This document shows, piece after piece, positions 1 through 7,028 of a stretch of 10,290 nt of DNA. The notes beneath the pieces are model-generated. The model had not been told where the DNA came from, ran no database searches, and was given only the letters and a program-made list of their open reading frames with translations. The first letter of the stretch is position 1. The number at the start of each line of letters is the position of its first letter. The position numbers were made by a program, and so were the translations under genes. Source of the stretch: Armatimonadota bacterium (GTDB lineage Bacteria > Armatimonadota > UBA5829); NCBI GenBank assembly GCA_023474015.1, contig JAMCYN010000107.1:1-10290 (forward strand), written 5' to 3'.

Positions 1-7
1 GGTCGGC

Positions 8-730
8 TCAACATAAGCCCGCCCTGCTCACCGCAGGGTAGCCGGCGAGATCCTTCAGATCGACCATCATCTCGGCGAACTTGAAAGCCGTATACATCGG
101 GTCTATAACCGGGGCGCCGATAACGTCCACCGGGTCAGCCTTGAAGTAGCTGGTGAACAGGGAAGAGAGGATAGTGCACCCGGATATGATCACCTCGGCC
201 CCGTCTTCCTTGATGCACTTTTTAGCCACCTCGACCAGCCGATTTGCCACCTCTTCCGTGGGGGTGATCTCTGGGTAAAGCTGGTTCGCCCTGATGCCGA
301 TGTGCCTTATCGAGGCCATGCTCTGCCGGACTCCGTAGAGATCGACAAGAAGCTTGTCAAACCTCTTTGCGACCAGTTCCTCGACGGTGACCACCGACCA
401 CCTCGCGCCCATGGTCGCGGCAAGGTGCGTCGCGGACTCGAAGCATCCCGTAACCGGTATGTCCACCACCGCGCGCATCTCGAACAGCCCCGGGTCGCTC
501 ACGCACGAGTTCACCACGGCGTCGTAACCCTGCTGCTCGGCAAGGATGGTTCGCTCGACGGTCGCGTTTATGCATTTGAGCATGTTGTAAGGAAAAGTGT
601 TATAAGGAAGCGGAAATACGTCCTTTACGCACTCGTAGTCGAACTCCGTCCCAGGCCGCGCCACCTTTTCCAGATTCTCTCGTCCGAAAGGCTCCGTGCT
701 GCCGAACGGGCAGATAACCAACAGTTTCAT
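8..730 (-). CDS. Asp/Glu/hydantoin racemase family protein
   Basis: A 240-residue protein of the cofactor-independent Asp/Glu/hydantoin racemase superfamily, at the usual length for hydantoin-racemase-like members. These enzymes use two cysteines on opposite faces of the substrate to move the alpha proton. Both are visible: Cys76 in NSCVSDPGL, matching the family's C-x-x-DPGL motif, and Cys185 in IISGCTILSS. No signal peptide or membrane segment is seen, so it should be cytosolic. The ATG at 730 is preceded by AAGGAG (complement of 737-742) with a 6-base spacer, which fixes the start; the stop is TGA. It is the last gene of the row, 29 bases after the PLP lyase gene. Family members also include maleate isomerase and arylmalonate decarboxylase, so the substrate is open. 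A hydantoin or amino-acid racemase would fit the hydantoinase B remnant further upstream in the row. Confidence 0.85.
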   Translation of the reverse strand: MKLLVICPFGSTEPFGRENLEKVARPGTEFDYECVKDVFPLPYNTFPYNMLKCINATVERTILAEQQGYDAVVNSCVSDPGLFEMRAVVDIPVTGCFESATHLAATMGARWSVVTVEELVAKRFDKLLVDLYGVRQSMASIRHIGIRANQLYPEITPTEEVANRLVEVAKKCIKEDGAEVIISGCTILSSLFTSYFKADPVDVIGAPVIDPMYTAFKFAEMMVDLKDLAGYPAVSRAGLC

Positions 731-759
731 GTCATTCTCCTTGAATAAATACTTGCTTC

Positions 760-1797
760 TTATGTTGAGCCGACCACTTCCCTGATGACCTTGAGCGCGA
801 TCTCGACGCCATCGTCGGTGATGTGACGATGGAAAGTGAACCGTGCAATCTGCTCGGTAAGGCGATGGCCCCTGACTCCGCGCTCCAAGAGGCGGGCAAG
901 GAACTCATCGGTGGTCAGTCCTGTTTGCGAGATGTCGGCCATGACGATGTTAGTCTGCACGCTCGCGAGGTCGACCGATATGCCGGGCATTTCGTTAAGC
1001 TCATTCGCGAACTGCTTAGCGCGCCTCTGGTCATCGCGGAGGCGGTCCACCATGGTCTCAAGCGCGACGATACCGGCGGCGGCGAGGATACCGGCCTTGT
1101 GGAAGCTCCAGGCTCCGAGCCGCTTCAGATTGACATAGGCCCGCTCGATGTCTTTCGTACTGCCGCAGAGCATGGCGCCAGCGGGCGCGCACAGCCCCTT
1201 GATGAGGCTAAACACGACTGCGTCCGCCGGAGCGACCAGTTCAGCGGGCGTCACATTGAAAGCGAACGCGGCATGCAGGATTCTGGCGCCGTCGATGAAG
1301 ACCGACGCCCCGTGCCGGTGAGCGACGTCGCAGAGCGCCTTTGTCTGCTCAAGCGATGTCACCGTCCCTCCCGCCATGTTGTGAGTGTTTTCCAGGCAGA
1401 CGAGGTCGGTCACAGGAATGTGGTTGAACCTGTTGTCGGTGATGGCCGCCTCGACATCCGCCGGGTCCATCACGCCTGCCCGGCCCTCCACCAGTCTGGG
1501 GTAAAGACCGCCGATATAGGAGATGCCCCACTCCTCCGACCAGGCGATATGAGAGTTCTTCTCGACGATCACCTGGTGGCCGCGCTCGGCAAACGTCATC
1601 AGCGCCACCAGATTGGCCATTCTCCCGGTCAGCACCAGCAGCGCCGCCTCCTTGCCCATCAGCCGGGCCGCCATCTCTTCCAGCCTGTTTACCGACGGGT
1701 CCTGCCGGTCGATGATCCAGTCGGGCTTCGCCGCCCGCATCGCATCCCACATCGCGTCGGTGGGTTCATTGATAATATCGCTCTTGAAATCGATCAT
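760..1797 (-). CDS. Threonine aldolase / beta-eliminating lyase family PLP enzyme
   Basis: A 345-residue fold-type I PLP enzyme of the low-specificity threonine aldolase family, which splits beta-hydroxy amino acids to glycine and an aldehyde. Its full length matches the family. Visible motifs in order are: SDIINEPT near residues 6-13 (family SDTVT.PT); G58-R-M-A-N-L; NSHI with His83, which stacks on PLP; ENTHN-AGG at 136-144; DGAR at 169-172, whose Asp binds the PLP nitrogen; SLIKGLCAPAG at 197-207 with the Schiff-base lysine at Lys200; and ARFTFHRHIT at 318-327, corresponding to the carboxylate-binding R-F-V-T-H region. The segment LGAWSFHKAGILAAAG (228-243) is divergent, since aldolases usually have GGG-x-RQ there, so the substrate may not be threonine. 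A start at 1797 is supported by AAGGA about 7 bases upstream. The stop is TAA. Cytosolic. Confidence 0.85.
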   Translation of the reverse strand: MIDFKSDIINEPTDAMWDAMRAAKPDWIIDRQDPSVNRLEEMAARLMGKEAALLVLTGRMANLVALMTFAERGHQVIVEKNSHIAWSEEWGISYIGGLYPRLVEGRAGVMDPADVEAAITDNRFNHIPVTDLVCLENTHNMAGGTVTSLEQTKALCDVAHRHGASVFIDGARILHAAFAFNVTPAELVAPADAVVFSLIKGLCAPAGAMLCGSTKDIERAYVNLKRLGAWSFHKAGILAAAGIVALETMVDRLRDDQRRAKQFANELNEMPGISVDLASVQTNIVMADISQTGLTTDEFLARLLERGVRGHRLTEQIARFTFHRHITDDGVEIALKVIREVVGST

Positions 1798-1995
1798 TTT
1801 CCTATCCTTCGCACACTGTCATTCTGAGCGCCCGACCGCGCGCGATGTGCGGTAGTTTCGTAAAGAAACCTACCCCGCCAATGTGGGGCGTTTCTCCCCA
1901 AACCAGGGGAGGTTTCTTAGGAGCCGCAGGCGAAGAATCTCAGCCCAACAAAGCAGATCCTTCGACTTCGCTCAGGATGACATGAATGATGAGGC
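1798..1995. other. 198-base intergenic spacer filled by a palindromic repeat
   Basis: This is the longest gap in the row. It lies between the methyltransferase stop and the PLP lyase start and contains no open frame with a coding signature. Almost all of it is the 1817-1982 palindromic element. The last bases before the lyase gene (1798-1816) hold its ribosome binding site. Confidence 0.8.
1817..1982. repeat. MITE/REP-like palindromic intergenic element
   Basis: A 166-base element bounded by 14-base terminal inverted repeats with one mismatch: TGTCATTCTGAGCG at 1817-1830, and CGCTCAGGATGACA at 1969-1982. Nested inside are an inverted pair CGAAGAATCT (1931-1940) / AGATCCTTCG (1955-1964) with one mismatch, and a perfect 9-base pair AAGAAACCT (1863-1871) / AGGTTTCTT (1910-1918). 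The latter encloses two hairpins: CCCC 1873-1876 with GGGG 1885-1888, and CTCCCC 1894-1899 with GGGGAG 1906-1911. It encodes no protein and no target-site duplication is obvious. Ends reading TGTCATTCTGAGCG are, from memory, common in dispersed intergenic repeats of many environmental bacteria; copy number cannot be judged from one copy. It begins 13 bases past the methyltransferase stop and may act as a terminator or RNA-stabilising structure. Confidence 0.7.
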
Positions 1996-3438
1996 TTACG
2001 AGACCCCAGCCTTCTCTTCGACTCGATCCGAGATTGATTTCAGCTCGCGTTGAACGTCGGCGGGCAGCTTGCGGCACACGTGCTCGCTCAGTATTCGGTC
2101 GATCTTACGCCGGACCTTCTCTTTTGCGTCCGTCGATCCGGCGGCCTGCCAGCCCTGGTAGGTGTTGCGGTCGAAGATGCCCGGTTCCCACTGCTCGCGG
2201 TAACGCGCCAGCGTGTGGTCGCACGACAGGAAGTCGCCCTCGATTCCCAGCTCGTCTATCAGGTCCAGGGCCAATGTGTCGTCGTTCACCGGAGCGCCCT
2301 TCTTGAACTGCCTTATCCAGCTAATGATCTCGTCGCACAGTGCGAGCATTTCAGCCGAATAGGTGACCCCGGCCTCGATATAGCCCACATCGTGGATGAG
2401 ATTTGCCCCGACCAGCGAGTCCGCCATCAGGGTCAGGCTCGCTTCGGATACGGCTTGCCAGTCCGGCAGCTTGGAGTCGCCGCATCCGGCAGTTCCGAAG
2501 CACGGCAGGTTGTAGAAGTGCGCCATGTCCGAGGAGAATATACGATTCTCGGGCGCGGCAAATGTCGAGAGCATGGTCTTCATGTCCATCACCACGATCC
2601 TGCCACCGCGCACCACAAACGGCGTGCCCTCACGCACGAACTGCGCCAGCACCAGCGCCGCAAGCTGCCCCGCCGCACCCATGGCCTGGTAGCCAGCCGC
2701 CGTGATCGGGCTGCTGACGCCCATAATCGCCGAGACCAGATATAGGCAGGGAAGCCCTTTTTTCGCCGTGTAAAGAAGCTTCCGGACGGTGTCCTCGTTA
2801 TGCAGGAGAGCGCGCACAGGCTGGATGTAGTGGATGAAGAATGGCCGCTCTCTCAGGCTCTCCGCGTTTCCCGCCACATTCTCCGCCATCGCGATAATGT
2901 CTCGCGTGCCCTCATAGTGGAACGAGACGCCAATGATGGGCTTGGTCGAATGATTGAGCATAATCTCCATTTGCTTACGGTCCGCGCCGCCGCGCGGGAT
3001 ATCGGTTGGGATAATCATCGACATCAGGAAGTCGATGTTATCCAGGCCGTCGCAGAGAGTGACCAACTCCTCGAGGTCCTTGACCAGCGGGGCTCTGTGT
3101 TCACCCGTTCTGTGATCCAGGATATTGAGGCAGTCCGAACCCGGACCATACAGGCAGTTGCGCGCCCCGACTTCGTGCTTCGGGTTTCCCTCCTGGTCGT
3201 GGAGGGTGAATGTGTGCGGCACGGTCTTGAGCGCCCAATCGACCAGCGACTCGGGAATGTACACACGCTCGCCGTCAACCCTCGCGCCGCCGTTCTTGAA
3301 GATGGCGAGCGCCTCTTCGCTCTGGAAGACCACACCCGTCTTTTTGAGTATTTGGAGAGCCGCGGCGTGTATCCGCTCGCACTGGTCCTTGCTCAGCGTG
3401 CTGAGGACCATCTCTTTGAGTTCGGCATCTTGCTGCAT
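1996..3438 (-). CDS. MttB-family (trimethylamine methyltransferase-like) protein, non-pyrrolysine type
   Basis: A 480-residue protein of the MttB superfamily, whose members transfer a methyl group from a methylated amine to the cobalt of a cognate corrinoid protein. Recognisable regions are the N-terminal HAAALQILKKTGV (24-36), the glycine-rich GPGSDCLNILD (98-108), the barrel strands around GAAGQLAALVLAQ (254-266), and the C-terminal GTAGCGDSKLPDWQA (315-329) followed by GANLIHDVGYIEAG (344-357). Archaeal MttB needs an in-frame amber codon for pyrrolysine. This frame has no internal stop and ends in TAA, so it belongs with the non-pyrrolysine homologues, one of which (MtgB) is a glycine betaine methyltransferase. 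No corrinoid protein, reductive activase or corrinoid:tetrahydrofolate methyltransferase is in the window. The start at 3438 has only AAAGG about 11 bases upstream. It follows the chimeric gene by 18 bases. The substrate is unknown. Confidence 0.85.
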   Translation of the reverse strand: MQQDAELKEMVLSTLSKDQCERIHAAALQILKKTGVVFQSEEALAIFKNGGARVDGERVYIPESLVDWALKTVPHTFTLHDQEGNPKHEVGARNCLYGPGSDCLNILDHRTGEHRAPLVKDLEELVTLCDGLDNIDFLMSMIIPTDIPRGGADRKQMEIMLNHSTKPIIGVSFHYEGTRDIIAMAENVAGNAESLRERPFFIHYIQPVRALLHNEDTVRKLLYTAKKGLPCLYLVSAIMGVSSPITAAGYQAMGAAGQLAALVLAQFVREGTPFVVRGGRIVVMDMKTMLSTFAAPENRIFSSDMAHFYNLPCFGTAGCGDSKLPDWQAVSEASLTLMADSLVGANLIHDVGYIEAGVTYSAEMLALCDEIISWIRQFKKGAPVNDDTLALDLIDELGIEGDFLSCDHTLARYREQWEPGIFDRNTYQGWQAAGSTDAKEKVRRKIDRILSEHVCRKLPADVQRELKSISDRVEEKAGVS

Positions 3439-3456
3439 TGGTATTCGGACCTTTCT

Positions 3457-5430
3457 TTAGATTTGACCGCCTATCGGCGCCGCCGCCCCGGCGGCCCTGA
3501 GTCTTCGCGTTTCCTCGTTATTCACTTCAAGCGTCTTTGAATCGATGACTACTCCATAAACATCTCTCGCACGCTCTATGGAGACAAGCCCTTCGAGCAC
3601 ATCCCAGCGGACTTTCTCCGGCTCCCTCTCGAATGGACTGCCCCAGCCGCCTCCGCCGGGAGTAATGATTGTTACATTCTCACCCTGCTTGAGCTGGGTA
3701 GTGAACTTCGTGCACAGCGATTCGGACTCCTTGCCGTCGGCGTCGGCTAGAAGGCAGTGAGAAGGGGCGGCGTTCTTTCCCCCGAAAGCACCCCAGGGCG
3801 TGATCTCGTGACGGTCCGTGCTGACGCTCACCTTGGTATTCGGAGTGAGCGCAGTGACCGAGCGCATCAGCCCGACTCCTCCGCGTCGTCGGCCCGCTCC
3901 CTCCGAATCCGGGACCATCGAGTATTCCTTGACAAACAGCGGGTATGTCGCCTCTATGACCTCGACCGGAGTGTTGCGAGTATTGGTCATGTGCGTCTGG
4001 ACAGCGTCCATCCCGTCAAGCTCCGCCATGGCCCCCTGGCCGCCCGCGTAGGTCTCGACATAGCTGTACATATTGTCCGACTCGGGCATCTTGCCGCCTA
4101 CGTTCAGGATGGTGGTCACGCCATAGGACGCGGCCTGGGTCTTGTCCTTGAACGCGTCCAGCAGCGCCCCGAGCAGCACATCAACGACCTTGGGTGATGT
4201 GATAATCGTGGAGTTGCACACCGGCGCGGGGAACTTCGCCGCGACCACCGAGCCGTGTCTCACCTTGACCTCAAACGGCCTGTAGGCCCCGGCGTTCGGT
4301 GGGATATCGGGATCGATCAGGCACCGGAACACGTAGTAGACCCCGGCGTTGGCAGTGACTATCGTGGAGTTTATCGAGTCCGGCTGTTGGTCGTCACTTC
4401 CCGAGAAATCGACGAATACCGAATCTTCCTTTATCTCGATGGAAGCCGATATCTTGATGAGTTTCTTGGTAAGCGGCGTGCCTTCGATGAAGTCCTCGTG
4501 GTAGAACTTGCCCTTGGGCATGTTCCTGATTCCGGCGCGCATACGGGCTTCGGAGTAATCCATCAGCGCCCGCATATAGAACGCGATGGTCTCCTCATCG
4601 TAACGGCCTATAACCTCCCGCAGCCTTCGCGAGCCGACGTTGTTTGCGGCCACCTGCGCCATGATATCGCCCCGGCTCTCGAATGTGGTCCTGACATTCT
4701 GGTTGATGAAGCTCATGAGCTCTTCGTCGAGCAGGCCGTTTTGCATCCCAACATCATCCGCGAAAGCGATAACGTTCAGGTATGGACCACAAGCATCCAG
4801 AAATCGTTCATACCGTCTGATCTGTATCTCCGCCACCTTCTCAAGAAGGAGGCAGGCAAAGCGCGGCTGAGCTACCATGTCTTCCAGCAGCTTGCTGAAT
4901 CCTCTCATTGCAAGGGCCACTTCAAAGATGCTCGGCTTGTCCACACTACCGACCAGCGCTCGTGAACTCTGTGCATAGAGCCGCTCGGCATCCTCTCTCA
5001 ACCGCTCGGTGCGCCCCGGATCCTCGGGGTTAGGCCAGTCATATGCATCTATATCCGCAATAGTCGCATCAGCCAAGGGAGTTGACGTCGATGCGTACGA
5101 CTGTCCATCGGACTCTGAAACCTGATATTCGATGCCCCATTCATTCACATAACGTCCATCCGGATACTTGGTCTCTTTGCCGGCGTGCGGTGGTCGAGAG
5201 CGTATGGTCTGGGTGTCGACATGCAGCAGATCAAGTATATCCTCCTCAACAACAATCTTCTCTGAAGGGATTGACTCGATCACATCTTGTCCGACAATCC
5301 CTAAATACTGTTTCAGTCGCGAATAAGCCACGCCGCGGATAGTGGAGACGATAGTACCGCCGATATCAAGAGGTACTCTATCCGGCTCCTCGTGATTTAG
5401 AGTTCTGAGCACTCTCTCCCTGGAAGTCAT
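3457..5430 (-). CDS. Chimeric protein: truncated URO-D/MtaA-type domain fused to truncated hydantoinase B
   Basis: One uninterrupted frame of 657 codons joins parts of two unrelated families. Residues 1-234 match the URO-D/MtaA family from its canonical start (MTSRERVLRTLNHEEPDRVP) to the DDVGMQ motif at 225-230. Residues from about 240 to 657 match hydantoinase B/oxoprolinase: NVRTTFESRGDIMAQ (245-259), VAANNVGSRRL (260-270), DFSGSD (341-346), ETYAGGQGAM (459-468), RRRGGVGLM (514-522), PGGGGWGSP (591-599) and a final YGVV. A normal URO-D homologue continues for about 100-130 residues with its metal-binding H-x-C and later Cys; these are missing. A normal HyuB has about 160-180 more N-terminal residues carrying the NDP..GG.H..D metal site; these are missing too. 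Neither activity is expected. The ATG at 5430 is chosen over the GTG at 5451 and ATG at 5445 because GGAG lies 9 bases upstream and URO-D homologues start there. The stop is TAA. Confidence 0.85.
   Translation of the reverse strand: MTSRERVLRTLNHEEPDRVPLDIGGTIVSTIRGVAYSRLKQYLGIVGQDVIESIPSEKIVVEEDILDLLHVDTQTIRSRPPHAGKETKYPDGRYVNEWGIEYQVSESDGQSYASTSTPLADATIADIDAYDWPNPEDPGRTERLREDAERLYAQSSRALVGSVDKPSIFEVALAMRGFSKLLEDMVAQPRFACLLLEKVAEIQIRRYERFLDACGPYLNVIAFADDVGMQNGLLDEELMSFINQNVRTTFESRGDIMAQVAANNVGSRRLREVIGRYDEETIAFYMRALMDYSEARMRAGIRNMPKGKFYHEDFIEGTPLTKKLIKISASIEIKEDSVFVDFSGSDDQQPDSINSTIVTANAGVYYVFRCLIDPDIPPNAGAYRPFEVKVRHGSVVAAKFPAPVCNSTIITSPKVVDVLLGALLDAFKDKTQAASYGVTTILNVGGKMPESDNMYSYVETYAGGQGAMAELDGMDAVQTHMTNTRNTPVEVIEATYPLFVKEYSMVPDSEGAGRRRGGVGLMRSVTALTPNTKVSVSTDRHEITPWGAFGGKNAAPSHCLLADADGKESESLCTKFTTQLKQGENVTIITPGGGGWGSPFEREPEKVRWDVLEGLVSIERARDVYGVVIDSKTLEVNNEETRRLRAAGAAAPIGGQI
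4696..4731 (-). other. Junction between URO-D-like and hydantoinase B-like coding sequence
   Basis: On the rightward side the protein reads as a URO-D homologue up to GMQNGLL. On the leftward side it reads as HyuB from about NQNVRTTFESRGD. The intervening DEELMSFI could come from either parent, so the breakpoint is placed only to within this interval. No transposase, direct repeat or insertion remnant is visible at the join. Confidence 0.65.
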
Positions 5431-5439
5431 GTGCAGGCA

Positions 5440-5443
5440 CTCC
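5440..5443 (-). promoter_or_regulatory. Ribosome binding site deciding the start of the chimeric gene
   Basis: The complement reads GGAG, 9 bases before the ATG at 5430. The in-frame ATG at 5445 and GTG at 5451 lack a comparable purine-rich site, and homologues begin at MTSRERV. Confidence 0.6.
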
Positions 5444-5486
5444 ATTTCCACAACGTCGGTTCACTTACCGGTGGCACGCGATCTCG

Positions 5487-7010
5487 TTATATTGACTGCA
5501 ATTCCGAGAGCTTGTGATAAAGCTGTCGCATCAGTGGATATATAGCCTCGTAGGCATCGAGCTTCTTGCCATACTGTTCGGCCGTTGTAGCATCAGGACG
5601 ATACACTTCTCGCACTCCCACCAGCTTGCCTGAAATCTCGGGCGAATCGTATACCCCAGCTCCCACACCCGCGAGAATAGCCGCTCCCAGAGCCGGCGCT
5701 TCCGAGGTACACATCGCCATCAATGACCGATTCATAATATTGGACCTGATCTGGAGATCGACCGATGATTTAGCGCCGCCGCCGATTGCGTGCATCTCTT
5801 GAATGCAGGCTCCACCTCGCTCGATTAAGCGCAGATTCATGGCGAGTTCGTATGCGGTACCTTCAATAGCCGCCTTTATGATATCTGAGCGTTTTGTATT
5901 CAACTCAAGTCCGAGAATACTGCCCTTAACTGATGTGTCAAACCACGGAGTTCCCGTGCCGGAAAAATGCGGCAGGGTGAACAAATTGGTAGGATCGTTA
6001 GGCAAATCCGCAAGCATCAGATCGTATGCGTCCTTCCCGGCGGACTCCGACTGGCTAACTTCCGTCGGAGCAAAATTATCTCGGAGCCAACGCAGCAAAC
6101 ATCCTCCCGTAAGGTTGTATGCCATGGTCACGAATCGGTTTGGCACCACATGCGGATAGCACGGGAAACCAGCCGCGCCAAGTGATGGCTTGAAGTCGTC
6201 CAACACCGCGCAAATGACGTGCACGGTGCCCAGCGCATAAGTTGCCTGGCCATTGCGAACAACACCAGAGCCCACAGCTCCACAGGGCTGATCGTGCCCG
6301 CCGACTACAACGAGGGTGGACCGTGAAAGCCCCAGTTGGTCGGCAATCTCCGGGGATGGATGACCGACCGGAGTCCCGGACGGCGCGATTTCAGGCAGCA
6401 TTTCCGGATCGACTTCCGCTGATTCCAGCATGGTTTCGGACCAGCGCTTCTGATGAACATCGAACGCCATCGATCTGGCAGCCATCGAATAATCTATGAT
6501 CGGCGGCAGGCCCAAACGAGTTAACACGAATTCCCCATAACAGAGGAACTTATGCGTCTGTCTATAGACTTCGGGGCGGTTTTTCTTTAGCCAGCAGATC
6601 TTCGGCAGAGGATGGCTGTAATCGGGAGTCTGCCCGGTAAGCTCAAAGGTGCTATCCCGGCCCACCCGCTCAGTCAGTTCCTCTACTTCCACCCGGCCTC
6701 TGCTGTCAAATGATGTTAGGGAGTTGCACACCGGACGTCCGTGGCGATCAACCGGAGTGAAAGCCTCCCCCATAACGGATATGGAAAGAGCGTCTACAGG
6801 GTTTGACAGCGAAGAGGTAGCCTCCCGGATGGCGCTGGAAGCACTGTGCCAAAGCAACTCGGGGTCCAATTCAACCATGCCTGGTTCCGGGTGTAGCATG
6901 GGGTACTCACGGTAAGCTGATGCCAGAACATCTCCCTGCTCGTTAAACGCTACCGCCTTGCAGCCCGTATATCCTATATCCAGACCCATAAGCGTCTTAC
7001 TTGAACTCAT
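5487..7010 (-). CDS. FGGY-family carbohydrate kinase
   Basis: A 507-residue full-length FGGY kinase, the family that phosphorylates xylulose, gluconate, rhamnulose, glycerol and similar substrates with ATP. Two actin-like domains are recognisable. The N-terminal phosphate loop is GLDIGYTGCKAVAF (residues 9-22, Asp11). The catalytic base lies in VVGGHDQPCGAVG (235-247), with Asp240 as the likely general base. ALGTVHV (259-265) stands where SxGTS is usual. The C-terminal adenosine-binding region is AIGGGAKSSVDLQ (408-420), followed by EAPALGAAILAGVGAG (437-452). The phosphate loop has Tyr at position 14, where most members have Thr or Ser. The ATG at 7010 follows a G-run (GGGGGG) 5 bases upstream, and the stop is TAA. 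It starts 18 bases after the permease stop, so the two are almost surely co-transcribed. Xylulokinase or gluconokinase-like labels are both plausible; specificity cannot be read by eye. Confidence 0.9.
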   Translation of the reverse strand: MSSSKTLMGLDIGYTGCKAVAFNEQGDVLASAYREYPMLHPEPGMVELDPELLWHSASSAIREATSSLSNPVDALSISVMGEAFTPVDRHGRPVCNSLTSFDSRGRVEVEELTERVGRDSTFELTGQTPDYSHPLPKICWLKKNRPEVYRQTHKFLCYGEFVLTRLGLPPIIDYSMAARSMAFDVHQKRWSETMLESAEVDPEMLPEIAPSGTPVGHPSPEIADQLGLSRSTLVVVGGHDQPCGAVGSGVVRNGQATYALGTVHVICAVLDDFKPSLGAAGFPCYPHVVPNRFVTMAYNLTGGCLLRWLRDNFAPTEVSQSESAGKDAYDLMLADLPNDPTNLFTLPHFSGTGTPWFDTSVKGSILGLELNTKRSDIIKAAIEGTAYELAMNLRLIERGGACIQEMHAIGGGAKSSVDLQIRSNIMNRSLMAMCTSEAPALGAAILAGVGAGVYDSPEISGKLVGVREVYRPDATTAEQYGKKLDAYEAIYPLMRQLYHKLSELQSI

Positions 7011-7028
7011 TGTTACCCCCCAGACAAT

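Noticed and set aside
823..1827. A 334-codon open frame on the plus strand opposite the PLP lyase gene
   Set aside because: Its translation has no family motif and is rich in Arg, His and Asp, while the opposite strand encodes a complete PLP enzyme with all catalytic motifs. It is a shadow frame.
1996..3438. Possibility that the MttB homologue uses pyrrolysine
   Set aside because: The 480 codons contain no amber codon and the gene ends in TAA.
2050..3540. Two long plus-strand frames opposite the MttB-like gene
   Set aside because: No recognisable domains; both mirror the codons of a well-supported minus-strand gene.
5431..5486. Gap between kinase and chimeric gene examined for a terminator or promoter
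   Set aside because: Only 56 bases, with a ribosome binding site but no hairpin followed by a T-run and no convincing promoter boxes.
4210..6735. The 15-base word GGAGTTGCACACCGG occurs in both the HyuB part (4210-4224) and the kinase gene (6720-6734)
   Set aside because: Both copies encode the same short peptide PVCNS in their own family context, neither is near the chimera join, and nothing around them is repeated, so chance is the best reading.
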